64,000 bases of DNA from DASPKX01 sp035627835. Lineage in GTDB: Bacteria > Verrucomicrobiota > Verrucomicrobiia > Limisphaerales > SXQI01. The stretch lies in contig DASPKX010000182.1 in NCBI GenBank assembly GCA_035627835.1, forward strand, positions 1 to 64,000. Direction: 5' to 3'. Positions 62,032 to 64,000 of this stretch are shown piece by piece. Below the pieces are notes generated by a model. That model was not told the origin of the DNA. It was given only the letters and a program-made list of their open reading frames with translations, and ran no database searches. A program made the translations under genes and the position numbers. Every line of letters starts with the position of its first letter. The first letter of the stretch is position 1.

Positions 62032-62547
62032 TTACAACCGTTGCAGAACCATGCGTGTGTTGTGCACCATCTTGCCGTCCATAAACGCTTCAGAGGTCTC
62101 AGTCCAGACCCCCTTCTCATCAATGGTGATGGTGTTCTGGACGCGAACGGGCCCGTGTTGAAAACTCCACTCGAACTTTGAGCCGTTCACTTTTAGCTCG
62201 GTTTCAACAAAGTTCCCGGCGTTCCAGGCACGGATCTTGTAGGTGTGGCTCGCCTGATCGTAGGAGACCACGCCAAGCGCATTAAACGCGACTGTGCCAG
62301 CTCCATCACGGCCCGTGCCTTCAATCACGAGAACCAGCCCATCCAGTTTGTAAGCGACTTCCTCCGTCTGCTTGAGCGGCAGCGGATCTCCGGCAGCGCG
62401 CATGACCGTCGCGTTCCCTTTCCACTGCCCAACAAGCGGGCTGAGCTTTTGCATCGCGGCCTTTTGAGGAGTGGTGTCAGGCCGGTGCTGCGCCTGAGCG
62501 GGCACGAACATAAGCAAGGCAAGCAAGGAGGAGAGTATTAGATTCAT
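62032..62547 (-). CDS. small secreted protein, DUF1579-like
   Basis: A 171-residue exported protein (signal peptide LILSSLLALLMFVPAQAQ) with a beta-barrel-like domain: LSPLVGQWKGNATV, AYKLDGLVLVIEGTGRDGAG, YKIRAWNAGNFVETELKVNG, SFQHGPVRVQNTITID and a final TRMVLQRL strand. The layout resembles the protein at 49880-50407, though identity is low. ATG at 62547 is chosen; the frame starts at 62604 but that part overlaps the preceding AraC gene. Function unknown. Confidence 0.72.
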   Translation of the reverse strand: MNLILSSLLALLMFVPAQAQHRPDTTPQKAAMQKLSPLVGQWKGNATVMRAAGDPLPLKQTEEVAYKLDGLVLVIEGTGRDGAGTVAFNALGVVSYDQASHTYKIRAWNAGNFVETELKVNGSKFEWSFQHGPVRVQNTITIDEKGVWTETSEAFMDGKMVHNTRMVLQRL

Positions 62548-62600
62548 CAGACGAAATTCTATGCACGCGGTGAGCGCGCGTATTGAACGAAAGTGACATT

Positions 62601-63395
62601 TCAAGTGCGTGCATCGACGTGCTCAATCTGACGCAGGTAGTGATGCACCAGGGCAGGTGGCCAACCGTAGATGTCGCGAAACTCCCGTGCCATATGCGCC
62701 TGGTCGGCAAAGCCTGCGGCTCCTGAGAGGTCCACCCAACCAGGCTCCGCCCGACGCAAGGCTTCGGAGCACGCTTCACGGAGCCGGCGAAGACGAGCGA
62801 ACTCTTTAGGAGTAAGACCAGTGGCGGCGTAGAACCGGCGAAGCGCCTGCCGATAACTGAGATCGACCTGCGCCAGCAAAGGTTTGATCTGCAAGGAACC
62901 TTTGGACCTCACGATCTCCGCCGCCAGTAGGGCAACTATCAAGTCCGGCTTCCTTCCCGCCTTCGACACAAGACCGAGGAAATACTGGTCAACGGTGTCG
63001 AGGCTCGCGCCGCGCATTGTTTCAGCAAAGCTATCGTTGTCCAAGGGTTGAACTTTGTCGCGGAGCGTGGGCACATCGACGCCGAGGATCGAACCGGCTG
63101 CGCCGGGAACAAAGCGGATGCCAGAGTAAGTGGCGCCGGCAACGACGGGCACTTGCAGAGCGCGCATGCGTGGACCGATGAGAACGGCCTTCCGGGAGGG
63201 AAGCCAGCAGAGGGACACCGTGCCATCCGGAGGGATCGTGTGAAGGCCATTGCCAGCTTGAGTCGCAGAACGCGCAGTAAACTTCCAATAACAACTGATG
63301 TGATTGCGCAGATCCGGGTGCGGAGAGAATTCCTCGTAAAGCACACCATCTTGATAACCCCCATAAAGAGGAACGCAAAGCGCTTTGACCCACAC
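62601..63395 (-). CDS. AraC family transcriptional regulator
   Basis: A 264-residue regulator. The N-terminal part (about 1-150) resembles the DUF6597-type sensory domain (HISCYWKFTARS, PDGTVSLCWLPS), and the C-terminal HTH_18 domain (about 160-255) has the two helix-turn-helix units (VDLSYRQALRRFYAATGLTP and DLSGAAGFADQAHMAREFRD). The start is a GTG at 63395, which is not certain. A structured region with a terminator-like hairpin lies upstream, and it may control this gene. The regulator's targets are unknown. Confidence 0.87.
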   Translation of the reverse strand: MWVKALCVPLYGGYQDGVLYEEFSPHPDLRNHISCYWKFTARSATQAGNGLHTIPPDGTVSLCWLPSRKAVLIGPRMRALQVPVVAGATYSGIRFVPGAAGSILGVDVPTLRDKVQPLDNDSFAETMRGASLDTVDQYFLGLVSKAGRKPDLIVALLAAEIVRSKGSLQIKPLLAQVDLSYRQALRRFYAATGLTPKEFARLRRLREACSEALRRAEPGWVDLSGAAGFADQAHMAREFRDIYGWPPALVHHYLRQIEHVDART

Positions 63396-63480
63396 TCCCC
63401 TACGCCTCCTCTTGAGATCAGCGCGTGCGGGGCGTCAGCTCGAAGGTGAGCCGCACAACTAGAAGGGTAAAAGCAGGAAA

Positions 63481-63508
63481 GGCGGGGCTCGCCGAAACGA
63501 GAACCGCC
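63481..63508 (-). terminator. two-part hairpin with T-rich tail, minus strand
   Basis: On the minus strand GGCGG, CTCG, loop, CGAG, CCGCC (63508-63481) folds as a stem of 5 plus 4 pairs around a 2x2 internal loop, and TTTCCTGCTTTT follows. It lies 86 bases before the AraC start and about 195 after the gatB stop. It would end a gatB read-through or a separate RNA, or act as an attenuator for the AraC gene. Confidence 0.6.
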
Positions 63509-63528
63509 TCAACCTAAGCGCGTATGGA

Positions 63529-63676
63529 TTTCTCCCCACCGCTGCTCGCGTGTCGGGTTCCCAGGGAATCCTGTCACGCTGGGATGAAGGTAGATTCTGG
63601 GCGGGCTCCCTGCCATCAGGGTTCATCCCGAACGTCGATTCAGGAAACCCTCACTGCGGAGGGTAGTGCGGAGAAG
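63529..63676 (-). ncRNA. candidate structured RNA, long imperfect rod
   Basis: Nine helices can be drawn in one rod. In plus coordinates the main ones are 63530-63535/63670-63675, 63537-63539/63666-63668, 63547-63552/63652-63658, 63555-63559/63646-63650, 63569-63573/63641-63645, 63576-63580/63631-63635, 63581-63588/63622-63629 (GGGATGAA with TTCATCCC, perfect) and 63608-63612/63617-63621. In one helix a base pair works only as G-U on the minus strand, favouring that strand, and a terminator-like hairpin follows downstream (63481-63508). The length and rod shape suit a small regulatory RNA such as 6S RNA, but no family landmark is recognised. A dispersed repeat is an alternative. Pairing was done by hand. 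Confidence 0.4.
63613..63644 (+). repeat. dispersed repeat core, copy 2
   Basis: CCATCAGGGTTCATCCCGA plus 13 more bases match the core at 41665-41696 (25 of 32 positions). Here the matching complementary segment (CTGTCACGCTGGGAT at 63571-63585) lies before the core, whereas in copy 1 (CTGTCAGGGAT at 41724-41734) it lies after. The two copies thus use the same parts in a different order. Confidence 0.65.
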
Positions 63677-63703
63677 TTGGCACACCCGGGCAAACGCCCC
63701 AGC

Positions 63704-64000
63704 TTAAGCCTGCAGCTTCTTTTCGAGAAGCTCGCCCACAGCGTTGGGGTTCGCCTTGCCTTTGCTCAGCTTCATAACCTGCCCTTTGAGGAAGTTGAGC
63801 GCGGCAGGCTTGCCTGCTTTGTAATCCGCCACAGACTTGGGATTGGCCGCAATAGCTTCGTCGCAGAAGGCTTCGATCGCGCCGCCGTCGGTCACTTGCA
63901 CCAGCCCCTTTTTGTCAACAATCGCTCTGGGCGAATCGCCGCTCGCGAACATGTCAGCGAACACATCCTGCGCAATTTTCGTGCTGATGGTGTTCGCCTC
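63704..64000 (-). CDS. gatB: Asp-tRNA(Asn)/Glu-tRNA(Gln) amidotransferase subunit B, C-terminal part
   Basis: The last 98 codons of gatB, whose 5' part lies beyond the right edge. The sequence NTISTKIAQDVFADMFASGD, EAFCDEAIAANPKSVADYKA and MKLSKGKANPNAVGELLEKK is the GatB tail domain that helps the GatCAB complex bind tRNA. GatB takes part in transamidation of mischarged Asp-tRNA(Asn) or Glu-tRNA(Gln). The stop at 63704 precedes a strongly folding intergenic region. Confidence 0.93.
   Translation of the reverse strand, partial: EANTISTKIAQDVFADMFASGDSPRAIVDKKGLVQVTDGGAIEAFCDEAIAANPKSVADYKAGKPAALNFLKGQVMKLSKGKANPNAVGELLEKKLQA

Noticed and set aside
63529..63676. Signal recognition particle RNA, RNase P RNA or tmRNA
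   Set aside because: Although rod-shaped, it lacks the conserved tetraloop and asymmetric loop of SRP RNA, and the characteristic strings of RNase P RNA and tmRNA.

Overview
The window reads as a stretch of chromosome from a GC-rich, Gram-negative member of the PVC superphylum, most likely Verrucomicrobiota (Pedosphaera/Limisphaerales-like). This is inferred from protein content, not from a marker gene. The evidence is two gene pairs of the DUF1549/DUF1553 (Planctomycete-type cytochrome) plus DUF1501 type, a 1284-residue ThuA-dehydrogenase-HEAT-haem protein, an ECF sigma factor carrying a membrane segment and C-terminal extension, Tat-exported sugar isomerase-like and sulfatase-like secreted proteins, and tandem FtsX-type permeases. 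I saw no phage, integrase, transposase, CRISPR array, rRNA or tRNA. The region looks like ordinary core and lineage-specific chromosome with short dispersed repeats between genes.

Layout. 1-621: partial AI-2E-type permease. 1073-5459: first cytochrome/DUF1501 pair. 5569-12435: extended ECF sigma factor, J-domain/SUMF1 fusion, GAF-GAF-PAS adenylate cyclase and secreted cyclophilin. 12498-16412: uvrC, DUF4097 protein with a small membrane protein, and a Tat-exported sugar isomerase-like protein. 16432-21187: MacA/MacB-type export operon with one ATPase and two permeases. 21460-24512: ClC protein lacking the usual internal proton glutamate, and hemW. 24883-27726: DoxX, then a Spy-like protein, an ECF sigma factor, a putative membrane anti-sigma factor and a second CpxP/Spy-like protein, resembling a stress-sensing cassette. 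27761-33824: HtrA, ferritin, obg and a Cu-type P1B ATPase. 33901-45885: mixed small and secreted proteins, the ThuA/haem giant, alkaline phosphatase, cupin, DUF748 protein, topoisomerase IB and a nitrilase fused to a jelly-roll-like domain. 45930-50407: secreted sugar dehydrogenase, yhbY, yajQ, nusB, a TlpA-like thioredoxin and a small secreted protein. 50668-56969: second cytochrome/DUF1501 pair and an ABC-2 permease. 57187-61986: secreted low-complexity protein, TMEM14-like protein, hrpB and a response regulator with a Cys-rich tail. 62032-64000: secreted protein, AraC regulator, a strongly folding intergenic region and the 3' end of gatB.

How the genes work together. Several loci point to an envelope adapted to degrading and oxidising organic matter outside the cytoplasm (haem proteins, PQQ-type dehydrogenase-like propellers, ThuA, Tat-exported proteins), with envelope-stress control (two ECF sigma factors, HtrA, Spy-like proteins). 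The most interesting unexplained signals are two intergenic, highly self-complementary elements at 41651-41789 and 63481-63676. They share a 32-bp core (25/32 identical) and both sit next to terminator-like hairpins. Other leads are the sigma/anti-sigma/Spy cassette, a pair of paralogous tiny proteins (31172-31450 and 39288-39530), and the altered ClC protein. Start codons are often uncertain because clear Shine-Dalgarno sites are rare. All structures and alignments here were made by eye.
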